In this document: one piece after another, positions 1 through 9,658 of the stretch
Numbering within the stretch: position 1 is the first letter of the stretch
How the letters are laid out: each line of letters starts with the position of its first letter
Program-made: the position numbers and the translations under genes
Notes under the pieces: model-generated
Database searches by the model: none
What the model saw: the letters and a program-made list of their open reading frames with translations, nothing else
Told to the model about the DNA's origin: nothing
Assembly: GCF_001746415.1 (NCBI RefSeq)
Contig: NZ_MEHJ01000001.1
Coordinates: 7,756,501 to 7,820,500 of the forward strand
Source of the DNA: Streptomyces agglomeratus
GTDB lineage: Bacteria > Actinomycetota > Actinomycetes > Streptomycetales > Streptomycetaceae
Direction: 5' to 3'
DNA length: 64,000 nt

Positions 1-833
1 GGGCTTCTTCGCCGTGTGCTGGGGCATGTCGTGGACGGTCGCGTCCTCGCCCCCGCTCTCGCCACGGGATTCGCGGGCGGACTCCACGGACTGGCGCAGC
101 GCCGCCATGAGGTCGACGACCGGCGCCGCGGCCGCCGGCTGCTCGGCTCCGGTGGGCTGGGTGCTTTTGGTCTTCTCGGCGAGCAGGTTCTCCAGCGCTT
201 CGCGGTAATGGTCCCGGAAGCCGGTGATGTCGTCGGTGGCCATGGCTTCCATGAGGTCGATGGCGGCGTCGATCTCCGAGTCGTCGACGTCCACCTCCTT
301 GGGGGTGAGGGAGGTGGGGGAGCGGATCTCGTCGGGCCAGCGCATGGAGTGCAGGACGATCGCGTCGCCTTTGATGCGCAGCAGGCCCAGGCGCTCGCGG
401 TTGTGCCGGGCGAACTTGGCCACCGCCACCTTCCCGGAGCGCTCCAAGGCCTGGCGCAGGAGGGTGTAGGGCTTGGCGGCGACCTGTCCCTCGGCGGCGA
501 GGTAGTAGCTGTCGGCGATGCGCAGCGGGTCGATGCTGTCGGCCGGCACGAACGCGACCACGTCGATCGCGTCGCCGTCGGCAGCGGCATCTGGTCGAGG
601 TCCTCATCGGTGACCTCGATGGTGTCCTTCGTGACCTCGTAGCCGCGCCCGATCTCGCTTTGGTCGAGCACCTTGCCGTCCAGCTCGCACACCTTCTGGT
701 ACCGGATCCGACCCATGTCGGCCTGGTGGTACTGGTGGAAGCCGATGTTGTGGTTCTCGGTGGCCGGCAACACCTTGATCGGGATCGTGACCAGCCCAAA
801 CGAGATGGCGCCGCTCCAGACGGGGCGTGGCAT
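1..833 (-). pseudogene. ku: Ku-family DNA-end-binding protein (non-homologous end joining), frameshifted, cut by window edge
   Basis: From an ATG at 833 the minus strand encodes the Ku N-terminus (starts MPRPVWSGAISFGL) through EDLDQMPLPTA. At about 570-575 one base is missing, and the rest of the protein (AIDVVAFVPADSIDPL, then the Ku core and an acidic/Ala-rich linker) continues in another frame to base 1, where the window ends. Ku binds double-strand DNA ends and recruits LigD-type ligase. The surrounding residues are well conserved, so this is either a very recent mutation or a sequencing error. A second Ku fragment at 32556-32701 has the base that is missing here. No ligD is visible next to it. 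Confidence 0.85.
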
Positions 834-1758
834 GACGGCCTCCAGCAGGATGAGGAATCTAGCCTAAAACGGACACGTGCGCGAGGCTCAGCAGCGGCTG
901 TGCGGGGATGCCGTTCAGGTGAGCCGGCGCGTGGCGGCCTCGGTGAGCCGCCGGGTCAATGGCGCAGTCGGGATCGGCACAGCGAAGGAGTCCCCGGCGT
1001 GGCCGTCACGATCCGGCCGGGGGCTTTCGCCCGCCCAGCCGTTGCACCGAGAGATGCAACTCAGCGATGTTCAACGGTTCTCGCCGGCCGCACCAGCAGC
1101 TCCACTGCCCACTGTTGGCACCCTGTGTCGAACTCGACGTCGTCCCCATGACGCCCTGCCTGTTCGCCGACCGGGTGCCTGCCGCGCCCGGCCGATCGCC
1201 CCACGGTGCAGTCCGGGAGCTGCGGACAGAGGACGGAGCCGGGGATGGACATCGCCGGTGATGTCGATCACGGGCAAAGCCGCTGGTCAAGGGGCTCAAC
1301 CGGGCGGCAAGGGGCGCGCTTGGTGCTGAGCGTCGGACAGCGGACAAGGGGTGGCTTCGCACGGTGGCTTCGGCCCGCGCGCAGATCCGCATGCAGGCCG
1401 GACAGCCGCCGACCCTGGCCAGATGGCGGGAGGAAGCCGAGGACACCGTGCCCGCCGACTTCACGCCCGACCCCGCCCACGAGCCGCACGAAATCCCTGG
1501 ACCGGCCTCCGGGACGACGTCGACCACGTCCCGCCGGCCCCCTCCATCACCCCCTCCACGGCCTCTTCGCCCGCCAGGCGCGTATCCGCAGGTCAGCCCC
1601 AACAGAACAGGTCTTCCGGTACGTTCGACTACCCTCCCAAGTCTTCAGATCAGACTTGGAAGCCCACCCACACCCGGAAGAAGGAACTGCTCAGGGCTCT
1701 CGGGATCTTCCAGCGCGCCACCGCAGAGTATCTGTGGCGGATGCTGCGGCCCGTCGGT
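834..1758. other. No confident gene; possible replication-relaxation-like fragment at its right end
   Basis: The stretch has several overlapping open frames in both strands, none with recognisable domains. In the last ~110 bases (about 1650-1758, plus strand) the peptide HTRKKELLRALGIFQRATA followed by EYLWRMLRP resembles the N-terminal helices of replication-relaxation-type plasmid or integrative-element proteins. It is cut where the IS701 relic begins. The family assignment is a weak guess from motif style. Confidence 0.3.
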
Positions 1759-1760
1759 TG

Positions 1761-1790
1761 CCAAGGCCCCGCAGTACTGCGGGGCCTTGG
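1761..1790. repeat. 30-bp perfect palindrome at a junction
   Basis: The 15-base arm CCAAGGCCCCGCAGT is followed directly by its exact reverse complement. It lies where the replication-relaxation-like fragment meets the IS701-type transposase fragment. The right arm belongs to the transposase frame (YCGALGK region), so the left arm looks like a fold-back copy made at the rearrangement. Confidence 0.8.
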
Positions 1791-2792
1791 GTAAACGCGC
1801 CAACTGCCAGGTCGCGGTCAGCGTCCACGCTGCCACCGACACCGCCTCCTGCTCGCTGCAGTGGAGGCTGTTCCTGCCACGGGAATGGGAAGCGGACAGC
1901 GACCGCAGGACCGCCACTCGTCTCCCGCCCGAGGTCACGCATCGCGAGAAGTGGCGACTGGCGTTCGACATGCTCGACACGCTGGCCGACTGGGGCATGA
2001 GGCCGCCGGTCGTCGTGGCCGACGCCGCCTACGACACCAACGCCCACCTGCGGACCGCTTTGGCTGACCGCGGCATCAACTACGTGCTGGCCGTCCGCGC
2101 GGACGTGACTGCCCACCCGTTCGACGCGGAGCCCGAGGCGCCGGACCGCAACGGACCGGTCGGCGCTGGCCCCAGCCTCGCTATCGACAGCCCGCACCGT
2201 CGGTGGCGGCCCTGGCCGCCGGTCTTGAGCCGCACGCTTTCACCGCCGTTGCGTGGCGGCACGGCTCTCGAGGGAAGCTACGGTCCCGCTTCGCCGCCGT
2301 GCGTGTCCGTCCTGCGGGCAAAGCCGTCGAGCGTCCGATCAAGGCCGCCGCCTCGGCCGAGCAGGGCTGGTGGGACGGGGTCCTGCCCGACTGCTGGCTG
2401 TTGGCCGAGTGGCCAGAAGAGGTTCCGGTCCCCACCGATTACTGGCTGTCCAGCCTGCCGGCTGACACCCCGATCGCCGATCTGGTCCGGCTGGCCAAGG
2501 TCCGCTGGCGCACCGAGCACGACTATCGCGGATTCAAGCACGGCCTGGGCCTGGACCATTTCGAAGGCCGTTCATGGCCCGGCTGGCACCACCACGTCAC
2601 CCTCGTGACCGCCGCCCACGCGTTCCTTACCGAGCAGCGTCTGGCCCCAAAAGCGCCCGAGCCGGACTCACTCTTTACCAGATCCTCGATGCTCTCCAGG
2701 ACACCTTGAGGTGCTGGACCGGCATCTACAGCACCTGCCAACAGCCTCTGCCCAGCAGGCCACGGACAGCGTCAAGATCGAGAAAAACCTAA
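1788..2792 (+). pseudogene. IS701-family transposase relic
   Basis: The DDE-type transposase of this family is recognisable in pieces. One frame carries GALGKRANCQVAVSVHAATD and, further on, VVVADAAYDTNAHLR with the catalytic Asp region up to about 2160. A second frame from about 2200 to 2709 carries WRTEHDYRGFKHGLGLDHFEG and WPGWHHHVTLVTAAHAF. The C-terminal motif LTLYQILDALQDTLRCW is in a third frame ending at 2792. The N-terminal third is missing, so at least two frameshifts and a truncation make it inactive. A C-terminal fragment of the same family lies near 31490. Confidence 0.85.
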
Positions 2793-2803
2793 CGGAGTTC
2801 TAC

Positions 2804-3961
2804 TAGTGTCCTGCGCCAGTAGTTGATCGTTAGTTTGTCTATGACTGCTTCTGCAGATGTGCCGGTGCCACGTCGTGGCCCGAAGTTGGAACCGTTGTTA
2901 TTGTCGCCCGATGAGCGTGTGGTGTTGGAGCGTTGGGCCCGGCGGGCGTCGTCCGCGCAGGCAGTGGCGTTGCGGGCCCGCATTGTGCTGGCGTGTGCCG
3001 GCGCTGATGTTCCACCGATTGTCGTGGTGGCGCGGGAGTTACGTATCGCGGCGGACACGGTCCGCAAGTGGCGCCGCCGGTTTCTGACCGCCCGGCTGGA
3101 CGGGTTGGTGGACGAGCCCCGGCCGGGCCGGCCGCCCACCATCAGCGTCGACCAGGTGGAGGCGGTCGTGGTCAGCACGTTGGAGGAGATCCCGAAGAAC
3201 GCCACTCACTGGTCGCGGTCATCGATGGCCGACCGCAGCGGTCTGTCGAAGTCGACCGTGGGCCGGATCTGGCGGAAGTTCCAGCTCAAGCCGCATCTGA
3301 CCGACACCTTCAAACTGTCGACGGATCCGCTGTTCGTGGAGAAGGTCTACGACGTGGTGGGGCTGTATTTCAACCCGCCCGAAGGCGCGGTGGTGCTGTC
3401 GGTGGACGAGAAGTCGCAGATCCAGGCGCTGGACCGCTCCCAGCCGGTACTACCGATGATGCCGGGCATGCCCGAGCGCCGCACCCATGACTACGTCCGC
3501 AACGGTCTGACCACCTTGTTCGCAGCCTTCGACGTCGCGACCGGAGAAGTCATCACCTCCCTGCACCGCAGGCACCGGGCAGCGGAGTTCAAGAAGTTCC
3601 TCGCCAAGATCGATAAAGAGGTTCCTGGGCACCTGCAGGTCCACTTGATCTGTGACAACTATGGCACCCACAAGACCCCAGCCATCAAAGCATGGCTGGC
3701 CAAACACCCACGTTTCCACCTGCACTTCACACCTACCGGCTCCTCCTGGATCAACCAGGTGGAGCGGTGGTTCGGCTTCCTCGCCGACCAGAAGATCCGC
3801 CGCGGCGCCCACAAGAGTGTGCGCTCCCTGGAAGCCGACATCCGGGCCTGGGTCAAGCAGTGGAACGAGAACCCGACCCCGTTCACCTGGACCAAGACAG
3901 CCGAAGAAATCCTCGACTCACTCGCCCGCTTCTGCCAACGGATCTCTGGCGCAGGACACTA
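2804..3961 (+). mobile_element. Complete IS630-family insertion sequence
   Basis: The element spans about 2806-3959. The terminal inverted repeat GTGTCCTGCGCCAG at the left is exactly mirrored by CTGGCGCAGGACAC at the right. Both ends are flanked by TA (2804-2805 and 3960-3961), the target duplication made by IS630/Tc1-type elements. Its single transposase gene is intact. It separates the IS701 relic from the 3' part of an unknown gene (3968-4267). Confidence 0.92.
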
Positions 3962-3962
3962 G
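2841..3962 (+). CDS. IS630-family transposase
   Basis: This 373-residue DDE transposase catalyses cut-and-paste movement at TA sites. An N-terminal helix-turn-helix region (about residues 45-100, ending DTVRKWRRRF) is followed by the catalytic triad: Asp in LSVDEKSQIQ (about 187), Asp in LICDNYGTHK (about 271) and Glu in INQVERWFGF (about 306). I chose the ATG at 2841; a TTG at 2823 lies just inside the left end. The stop codon TAG is built from the duplicated target TA plus the next G, so the frame closes only because of where the element inserted. Confidence 0.93.
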   Translation: MTASADVPVPRRGPKLEPLLLSPDERVVLERWARRASSAQAVALRARIVLACAGADVPPIVVVARELRIAADTVRKWRRRFLTARLDGLVDEPRPGRPPTISVDQVEAVVVSTLEEIPKNATHWSRSSMADRSGLSKSTVGRIWRKFQLKPHLTDTFKLSTDPLFVEKVYDVVGLYFNPPEGAVVLSVDEKSQIQALDRSQPVLPMMPGMPERRTHDYVRNGLTTLFAAFDVATGEVITSLHRRHRAAEFKKFLAKIDKEVPGHLQVHLICDNYGTHKTPAIKAWLAKHPRFHLHFTPTGSSWINQVERWFGFLADQKIRRGAHKSVRSLEADIRAWVKQWNENPTPFTWTKTAEEILDSLARFCQRISGAGH

Positions 3963-3967
3963 CCCGC

Positions 3968-4267
3968 ATGGTGCCGCTGACGCAGCGCACCGGCTGGAAG
4001 ATCGAAGAGATCATCGAATGCGACATCTTCGGCCTGCTCGCCCTCAGGTATGTCGCGGCCCTGTGCACCAACCCGCCGTTCTCCAAGCCCGGCCCGGCCA
4101 AGGAACTCGACGCGCTCGCGTTCTCTTACTACATCCGCATGCTCGCCAGCGCCCCCAAGGGCTTCGACGACATCACCGACCTGATTGTCCTCGACAGCAA
4201 CCAGTGGTGCACCCCGGCCCTCGACACGACCGCCCAGGCCCGCGCCCTGCGACTCGTCCAGGACTGA
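3968..4267 (+). CDS. Hypothetical protein, probably 5'-truncated by the IS630 insertion
   Basis: This 99-codon frame starts with the first ATG after the IS630 end (MVPLTQRTGWKIEEII) and ends at a TGA followed at once by a strong terminator hairpin, which suggests a genuine gene 3' end. The sequence is mildly amphipathic (LALRYVAALCTN, FSYYIRMLASAPKGF) with no motif I recognise. The ATG lies only 7 bases past the element, so the original start was probably to the left. Confidence 0.5.
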   Translation: MVPLTQRTGWKIEEIIECDIFGLLALRYVAALCTNPPFSKPGPAKELDALAFSYYIRMLASAPKGFDDITDLIVLDSNQWCTPALDTTAQARALRLVQD

Positions 4268-4311
4268 CCAACCCCCGGGGCGCAGTCGACGGGCTGCGCC
4301 CCGGGGGTTGG
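4268..4311 (+). terminator. Strong hairpin terminator
   Basis: An 18-base arm CCAACCCCCGGGGCGCAG, an 8-base loop and the exact complementary arm follow directly after the stop of the 3968-4267 gene. There is no long U tract, which is common for actinobacterial terminators. Confidence 0.85.
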
Positions 4312-4699
4312 TGGCGGGGGAGTGAGGCTCTGTCACGTAATCGGTGCTTGCACTCCGTGGCGATCACCGGAGGAGGATACGGTGGCGGAGGGGCCCGGTG
4401 ACCTCGTGGTGCGCCTGCCGCACGGTGCCCGGCATAGTGACCGCCCTCTGGCAGGGACAGCAACGTTCACGACATTCCGTGCGACCGGAGGGGAATCGTG
4501 GACAAGAATCCGAAGGGCCGAAGGTCGGTCCCGCTCACCACGGGGCGTTCGTTTCTGACGCTATCGGCCCACCGCGCGGTGACCTCTTCCGGCTCGGAAC
4601 GCAGTGTCTCGGCGGCCTCCATCCATCTCGGCCCCCTCTGTCGGCGAGACGCCCGGGCCCTCCCCGGTCAGTCCGCTAGCAGCTCCTCCCATCCCATGG
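4312..4699. other. Intergenic, nothing recognised
   Basis: No frame here has codon use or motifs of a known family. It separates the plus-strand hypothetical gene from the convergent transporter gene. Confidence 0.5.
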
Positions 4700-6316
4700 T
4701 TATGGGTTTGTCGAACGGGGCTGGGTCTTCGGGATCCGTGAGGTGAAGAACATTGCGAGGAGAGCGGTGAAGGCGAGGATGGCGAGTGCGGCGCGCAGAC
4801 CATCGATCCTGGCGTCGGCGTTCGCGTCGAGTGCCGCTTGCGTCACCTCCGTGTTAGCGCCCGCTTCGTTGAGAGCCGACTTGAGCTGGACGTCCGACAA
4901 GAACGGTGCGCCGCTTTGAAGTTCGACAGTTGCCTGGCTCCTGACCTCGGCCGGAACCGCCGGATTCTGGTCCACGCTGGTGAGGAAGGAAGTCGTCAGC
5001 GAGGCGATCATGATCGACCCGGCGAGTGCCGTACCGATCGAGGCGCCGAGGTTGGTGACGGCGTTCTGGACGCCGCCGACTTCCGCGCTCTGTGCTTCAG
5101 GCACCGCGGACACGGTGACCGACCCGAGCTGGGACGCCAGCGCGCCCATGCCGAGCCCGATCAGCAGGAGGGGGATAGTGACGATTTCCGCGCCAGCGTC
5201 CGCGTCGAGCGCGGCCATCAGGACCACCGCGCCCGCGAGCAACGCGAGGGTCCCGAGCCGCACCACCCGCCGCGGTGAGACGTCCGGGAGGAAGCGGGGG
5301 ATCAGGATGGCGGCCGCCAGCAATGTCACGGAGAGCGGCAGGATGCGGGCGCCGGTCTTGAGCGCGGACAGGCCGAGCGCCACGGACAGATAGAGCGGCA
5401 CGACGAAGAAGACGCCCATCTGAACGAGGTACTGGAAGAAGAACATCGTCAGTCCGCCGGTGAGCTGCTTGTTGTGCAGCATGCCCGGGTCGATGAGGGG
5501 CTCTCTGCGCCGCTCCACCATGCGGGCCTCCCAGCGCAGGAAGAGCCAGACCAGGAGCAGACCGGCCAGCATCAGCCACACGACCAGCGACACGCCGAGC
5601 CACGAAGGCGCGTCGGGCTTCGGCTGGAACCAGCCCCATTCGTCGGAGCGGAGTACGCCGTAGACGAAGATCCCGAGCCCGAGCGCGGAGAGCACGGCGC
5701 CGACGAGATCGATGCGGGGGCGTTCGCCGATCGGCGCGTCGGCGATGCGGCCGGCGAGCATCAGGATGCCGAGCACCATGACGACCTCGCCGGCGAAGAC
5801 CCACCGCCATGAGAAGTACGTCGTCGCGACGCCCCCGATGAGCGGCCCGACCGCGATCGCCACGGCCCCTGCGGCCGCGACGAGACCGTAGGCGGCGGGC
5901 CGGCGTTCGGCGGCGAAGTTGCTCGCCACCAGCGCCACGATCGCGGGCAGGATGAGTGCCGCACCGATCCCCTCGAGGAACGACCAGCCGAGCAGCAGCA
6001 CGGGCAGGTTCGGCGCGAGCGCCGTGGTGAGGGAGCCGCAGCCGTAGATGACACAGCCGATCATGAACGCGCGTTTGCGGCCGATCAGCGCCCCTACTTT
6101 GCCGCCGGGGATCATGAACATCGCCATCACGAGGGTGTAGGCCGTGATGGCGCCTTGCACCCCCGTGACCGTCGTGCCCACGTCTTCGGCCACCGTCGCG
6201 ATGGAGACGTTCATGACCGAACTGTCGAGCGCCATCAGGAACTGACCGGCCGCGAGTGCCAGCAGGACGATGCGCGCCGTTCCCGAACTCTCGGCGGTGC
6301 CTGCTCTGGGTGCCAT
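4700..6316 (-). CDS. MFS transporter, DHA2 family (14-helix drug exporter type)
   Basis: About 538 residues with many hydrophobic helices, long enough for the 14-segment DHA2 group of proton-driven exporters. The first helix carries LALAAGQFLMALDSSVMNVS (a motif D1-like signature) and the 2-3 loop carries GGKVGALIGRKRAF (motif A). A charged linker (SDEWGWFQPKPDAP) lies mid-protein, and an unusually long polar stretch near residues 450-500 precedes the last helix. I chose the ATG at 6316 (MAPRAGTAESSG); a TTG 57 bases upstream would add a low-complexity leader. No regulator gene is adjacent. The substrate cannot be predicted. Confidence 0.9.
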   Translation of the reverse strand: MAPRAGTAESSGTARIVLLALAAGQFLMALDSSVMNVSIATVAEDVGTTVTGVQGAITAYTLVMAMFMIPGGKVGALIGRKRAFMIGCVIYGCGSLTTALAPNLPVLLLGWSFLEGIGAALILPAIVALVASNFAAERRPAAYGLVAAAGAVAIAVGPLIGGVATTYFSWRWVFAGEVVMVLGILMLAGRIADAPIGERPRIDLVGAVLSALGLGIFVYGVLRSDEWGWFQPKPDAPSWLGVSLVVWLMLAGLLLVWLFLRWEARMVERRREPLIDPGMLHNKQLTGGLTMFFFQYLVQMGVFFVVPLYLSVALGLSALKTGARILPLSVTLLAAAILIPRFLPDVSPRRVVRLGTLALLAGAVVLMAALDADAGAEIVTIPLLLIGLGMGALASQLGSVTVSAVPEAQSAEVGGVQNAVTNLGASIGTALAGSIMIASLTTSFLTSVDQNPAVPAEVRSQATVELQSGAPFLSDVQLKSALNEAGANTEVTQAALDANADARIDGLRAALAILAFTALLAMFFTSRIPKTQPRSTNP

Positions 6317-6488
6317 CCGCGCATCGTCCCAGCCGCCCCCGGAGGGCGCTCCGCGACCCGCCCCCGAGGTCAACCGGTTGGCGGACTGAGGCCAGCGGAG
6401 TCCCCTGGGCGGAAGTCGTCATGGTGCGAGAGGGCGAGAGGGGCAGCTTCATACGCTGCGGCAGAGGTGCTCCCCGTTCGGCAGGACG

Positions 6489-7363
6489 ATGCCAGGCACG
6501 CCGAGCGCCCAGGTCAAGGACGGGCTGATCGTCGCGGTCTTCCGGCACTACGAGTCCAAAGCTGCCGAGTCGAAGCCTCTTCTTCACGATCATGCGCTGA
6601 TCTCGATCCGCACCCGGCGGCCGGACGAAAAGGGGACGTGGGGCAACCTGTCGGCGGACTCGATGCTGGCCCACATCGTCGTGGCCGACACCCTCTACAC
6701 CCTGTACTTCATGGAGGAGGTGTCCGCCCGGCTCGGGTGGGCCTGGGAGCCGCGCGAGGTGACGCCCGGCCGCCGGCCCGTCATGGAGATCGCGGGCATC
6801 GACCAGCGGCTCATCAGCTGGCAGTCGACCCGCCGCCAGCAGATCGAGGACACGCTGCCCGTCCTCACCGCCAGGTACGAGGAGAAGCACGGGCACGCGC
6901 CGGGGGAGTGGGCCGCCTACGCGCTGGCCTGCCAGGCCGCCGACCAGAGCTCCCGCCCAAGCGCACGGAACTGCTGTCGCTGACCGAGCTGCGCAAGCGA
7001 TGGCGCGCCTCGGCGATCCGGGCCTACGGCGCCGACGTCGTCGACCGGCTGGCGCAGCGGGCGCGGGCGGCGGCTGCGGCGGTGTGGGCGCGGGTGCGGC
7101 CGCTGGTCGACATAGCGCTGGCCGCCGTCGACGTCGTGTACGTGATGCGCGGCGCGTTCAAAGGCCACCCCCTGCTCGCCGAAGCCCGCCGCCACCTCTC
7201 CTACGTCCTGCGCGGCCGACCCCACGAACCCGGCCTGGACGAACAGATCGTGCAGACGGCCGTCGACGACTACACCCGCCCGGCCAGCCGCCGGATGATG
7301 ACCGCCGACCTGCGCGCCCTGTACCCACGCGCCACCGAAGACCAGGCCGTGCTGCGCCGCTGA
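6489..7363 (+). pseudogene. TrwC/MobF-type conjugative relaxase fragment, frameshifted
   Basis: The first frame (6489 to about 6950) contains HYESKAAESKPLLHDHALIS and then GNLSADSMLAHIVVADTLYTL, matching the catalytic relaxase domain of MobF-class enzymes; the HDH is part of the metal-binding histidine set. After an indel near 6950 the protein continues in another frame (KRTELLSLTELRKRWRASAI to the TGA at 7361-7363). The start of a normal relaxase, with its catalytic Tyr, and any helicase domain are absent. It is a relic of an integrative conjugative element or plasmid. Confidence 0.75.
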
Positions 7364-7437
7364 CCCGCAAACGGACCGCCCCGCCGTACGAGCGGGCCCG
7401 CCTCGCCGCCGGTGCGCTGAGGGTCCAGGCCCAGGCC

Positions 7438-7761
7438 GTGCGTCGCGCGGACCGGCTGGGCTGCCGCACCCGGCCGCGCGCCGTCGCCGTGCCCGCCGCC
7501 TCGAGGTCGCGCCCGTGGCCGTTCCACCCCGGCCGGAAGGCCGGCCGCGTTCCAGAGCAGACGACCGACGTCGACACGGTGGAGCAGACCCGCCGGACGC
7601 TCGCCGAGGCCGCCCTCGCCAGGGTCCAGGAAGGCGCCCGGGAGCGCGCCCTCGCCCACGGCCCCCGACCGCAGCCCGCCCCGGCGACGGCCCCGCCGCC
7701 ACACACCCAGCAGCCCGGCACCCAGCACACACCGGGCCGGACCACAGGAGGAGTCGAGTGA
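7438..7761 (+). CDS. Hypothetical protein of a transfer region
   Basis: The open frame continues from the relaxase relic and ends at 7761, overlapping the next start as GTGA. The sequence is Arg/Ala-rich with WPFHPGRKAGRVPEQT and TVEQTRRTLAEAALARVQEG, predicted as helical. The GTG at 7438 is one possible start; conserved-looking residues upstream (PPYERARLAAGALRVQAQAV) suggest the true start was earlier and may be lost. Function unknown; its place suggests an accessory transfer gene. Confidence 0.5.
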   Translation: MRRADRLGCRTRPRAVAVPAASRSRPWPFHPGRKAGRVPEQTTDVDTVEQTRRTLAEAALARVQEGARERALAHGPRPQPAPATAPPPHTQQPGTQHTPGRTTGGVE

Positions 7762-8105
7762 GCACCTCGGAAGAACACCCCAGCCCTGACGAAGCCCTCG
7801 CCCGCGCCCGCGCCGCCGCCAAGAAGATGGATGCCGCGCTCGACGAGGACCACGAGCCCGAGCCCGACGAGCCCCTGGGGTGCCAGCCGGTCTGGAAGCG
7901 GCCCCGGAAGCCGAAGTCGAAGGCGAAGAAGAAGGAGGAGCTGCACAAGCAACGGTGGCGGCTCCAGGACGCCGGACGGCGCCGCCTTGCCGCCGGGCAG
8001 TCGCGCCGGCCCCGGTCCCGGCAGAACCGGATCGGCAACGCGGCCGCACGCCGCGACGCGCGTGCCCTGTCCCGGGTGCGGCACTCCAACGCCTGGCTGT
8101 GGTGA
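7758..8105 (+). CDS. Small basic hypothetical protein, translationally coupled to the preceding gene
   Basis: 115 residues starting at a GTG that overlaps the previous stop (GTGA), with GGAGGAG seven bases upstream. The N-terminus is acidic and Ala-rich (DEALARARAAAKKMDAALDED). The middle is strongly basic (KRPRKPKSKAKKKEELHKQR) and the end is Arg-rich, so nucleic-acid binding is plausible. Not recognised as a named family. Confidence 0.6.
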   Translation: MSTSEEHPSPDEALARARAAAKKMDAALDEDHEPEPDEPLGCQPVWKRPRKPKSKAKKKEELHKQRWRLQDAGRRRLAAGQSRRPRSRQNRIGNAAARRDARALSRVRHSNAWLW

Positions 8106-8157
8106 AGATGCCGGGCATCGTCCACCGAGTGGAACCCACGATGTTCGGCATCCAGTG

Positions 8158-9060
8158 TCAGTGAGTTGCCGCCAACTTGAAGTCCCAGGTCAAAGGGCTG
8201 GTGTGATCGGTCCTCGGCGTACTCGTGCTGGTCGTGGGCGGAAGTCTGCGGAGAAGATCGTCCGTCAGCGGTTGACTTCGAGGTTCGTCAGGACGAGCAG
8301 AGCGCGCAAGAGCTGGGTGGCGCGGGCGGGGTGAGATCCGCCAGTTCTTGAGGTGGGCGAAGCCGTGCTCGACCGGTGCGCGTCCGACGGCAAGGACTCG
8401 GTTGGTTTCCTTCTGGCCTGGGGTGAGTTTGTGGGTGCGGCTGGCGGTGTAGCCGGTGACGATCACAGGGTCGAGGATGTCGTTGTCCAGGCTGCGGAAA
8501 CCGAGGTCGGCCACGCCCCGAGGCCGGCCGCGCGCAGGTGGGCCAGCATGCGGTCATGGCGGGCGGCGGTGTTGTCGTGGGTGCGGCCGGGCCGGGCGGC
8601 GGATATCCAGATCAGGCGGCCCTTCTCGTCGGTCAGGGCGAGAAAGCGCATGCCATGGCTGCGGTGCTTGCCGGAATAGTTCCGCCGGTCGGCCCTCCCG
8701 GTGCGGCGCCTGGTGCGAATGGGGGTGCCGTCGATCAGGACCACCTCCCCGCCCTGCTTGGCGACCTTTCTCAAGGCACGGTCCGGGCGCGGCGCCTGGG
8801 CGGCGAGCAGTCCGATCAGCTCGTCGCGCCAGCGGCGGGACGGTGGACTCGGACACGTCGTTGCCGCCGGCCATGTCGGCCAGGCGCTGGTCGTGGCGCA
8901 GCACGGCCAGGACGATCACCGCGATCTTCCCCGGCGGCAGGATCCGCCACCTGGACCGAATCGCCTTCAGATGCCGCCGCAGCAGATCGGCGAGGTGGTT
9001 GACGGTGCGCGTGGAGCGACAGACGGCACTGGTAGACAATCGGGCAGGTGTCCTCGGCAA
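8158..9060 (-). pseudogene. IS5-family transposase relic (DDE_Tnp_4 type)
   Basis: Three consecutive frames together read as one transposase: an N-terminal helical domain (VNHLADLLRRHLKAIRSRWR, 9060 to about 8830), the first catalytic Asp (VVLIDGTPIRTRRRTGRADR) with the Asp region near ISAARPGRTHDN, and the Glu-containing end APVEHGFAHLKNWR (about 8370). At least two frameshifts break it. The C-terminal tail SPLTWDFKLAATH recurs in a similar form near 10770, marking a second end of the same kind of element. Confidence 0.8.
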
Positions 9061-9110
9061 GCTCTTTGGTATTCGTCACACAATTCCAACGGCCGTCGGG
9101 GGCATCCCGG

Positions 9111-9596
9111 TTACGCCCGTGCCGAGCCGCTCCGAGTGGCCGTGTTGCTGGTCCCAGGCGGGTGGTGAACCGGCCGTCGGGCAGTTTCTGCAGCCAGCCG
9201 CGATCGACGAGTCTGACCAGCTTGCTGCGTAGCGGTTCCAGCTTGGCCTTCACGGTGACGTCCACCCCCTACCTCGCCGACCTCGCGGGCCATGACCGGT
9301 CCGGCGGCCTGTCGCACGGCGGCCAGGATGCGCTGATAGTCCGGCGGGAGCGTCGCCTCCTCCACGCCCGACGTGCGGTGCGGGATCAGCATCACCGCCT
9401 GCCCACCCACCTGCCCGGGCATCGGCGTAGCCGAGGCGCGTTCACCGGCGAGCTGTTCGCTCACCCTTTCAAGGACTCGCTCGGCGACGGCGAGTTCGTC
9501 CCGCTCGGTCCGCACCTCCGCCAGCTGCTTGGCCAGCCGTTCGTCCAGCTCCGCGCGCCGCGCGGTGATCCGTTCCAGCAGCTCGGGATCCAACAT
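9111..9596 (-). pseudogene. Coiled-coil hypothetical protein, frameshifted
   Basis: From the ATG at 9596 (MLDPELLERITARRAEL) the protein is a long heptad-like helix (ERLAKQLAEVRTERDELAVAERVLERV), then a linker and a winged-helix-like region (LPPDYQRILAAVRQAAGPV). A frameshift near 9270 separates it from its natural end (VKAKLEPLRSKLVRLVDRG, then DGRFTTRL). I have the impression that such genes sit beside IS elements in actinomycetes. Function unknown. Confidence 0.6.
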
Positions 9597-9658
9597 GCAC
9601 CGGATCGTAGAAGACCGCCCAACCATCGCGGGCAGGAACCGGCGAGCCGACCGCCCCG

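Noticed and set aside
5097..6896. 599-codon minus-strand frame over the MFS gene
   Set aside because: It overlaps the real transporter in another frame and has an Arg/Gly-rich composition with no helices.
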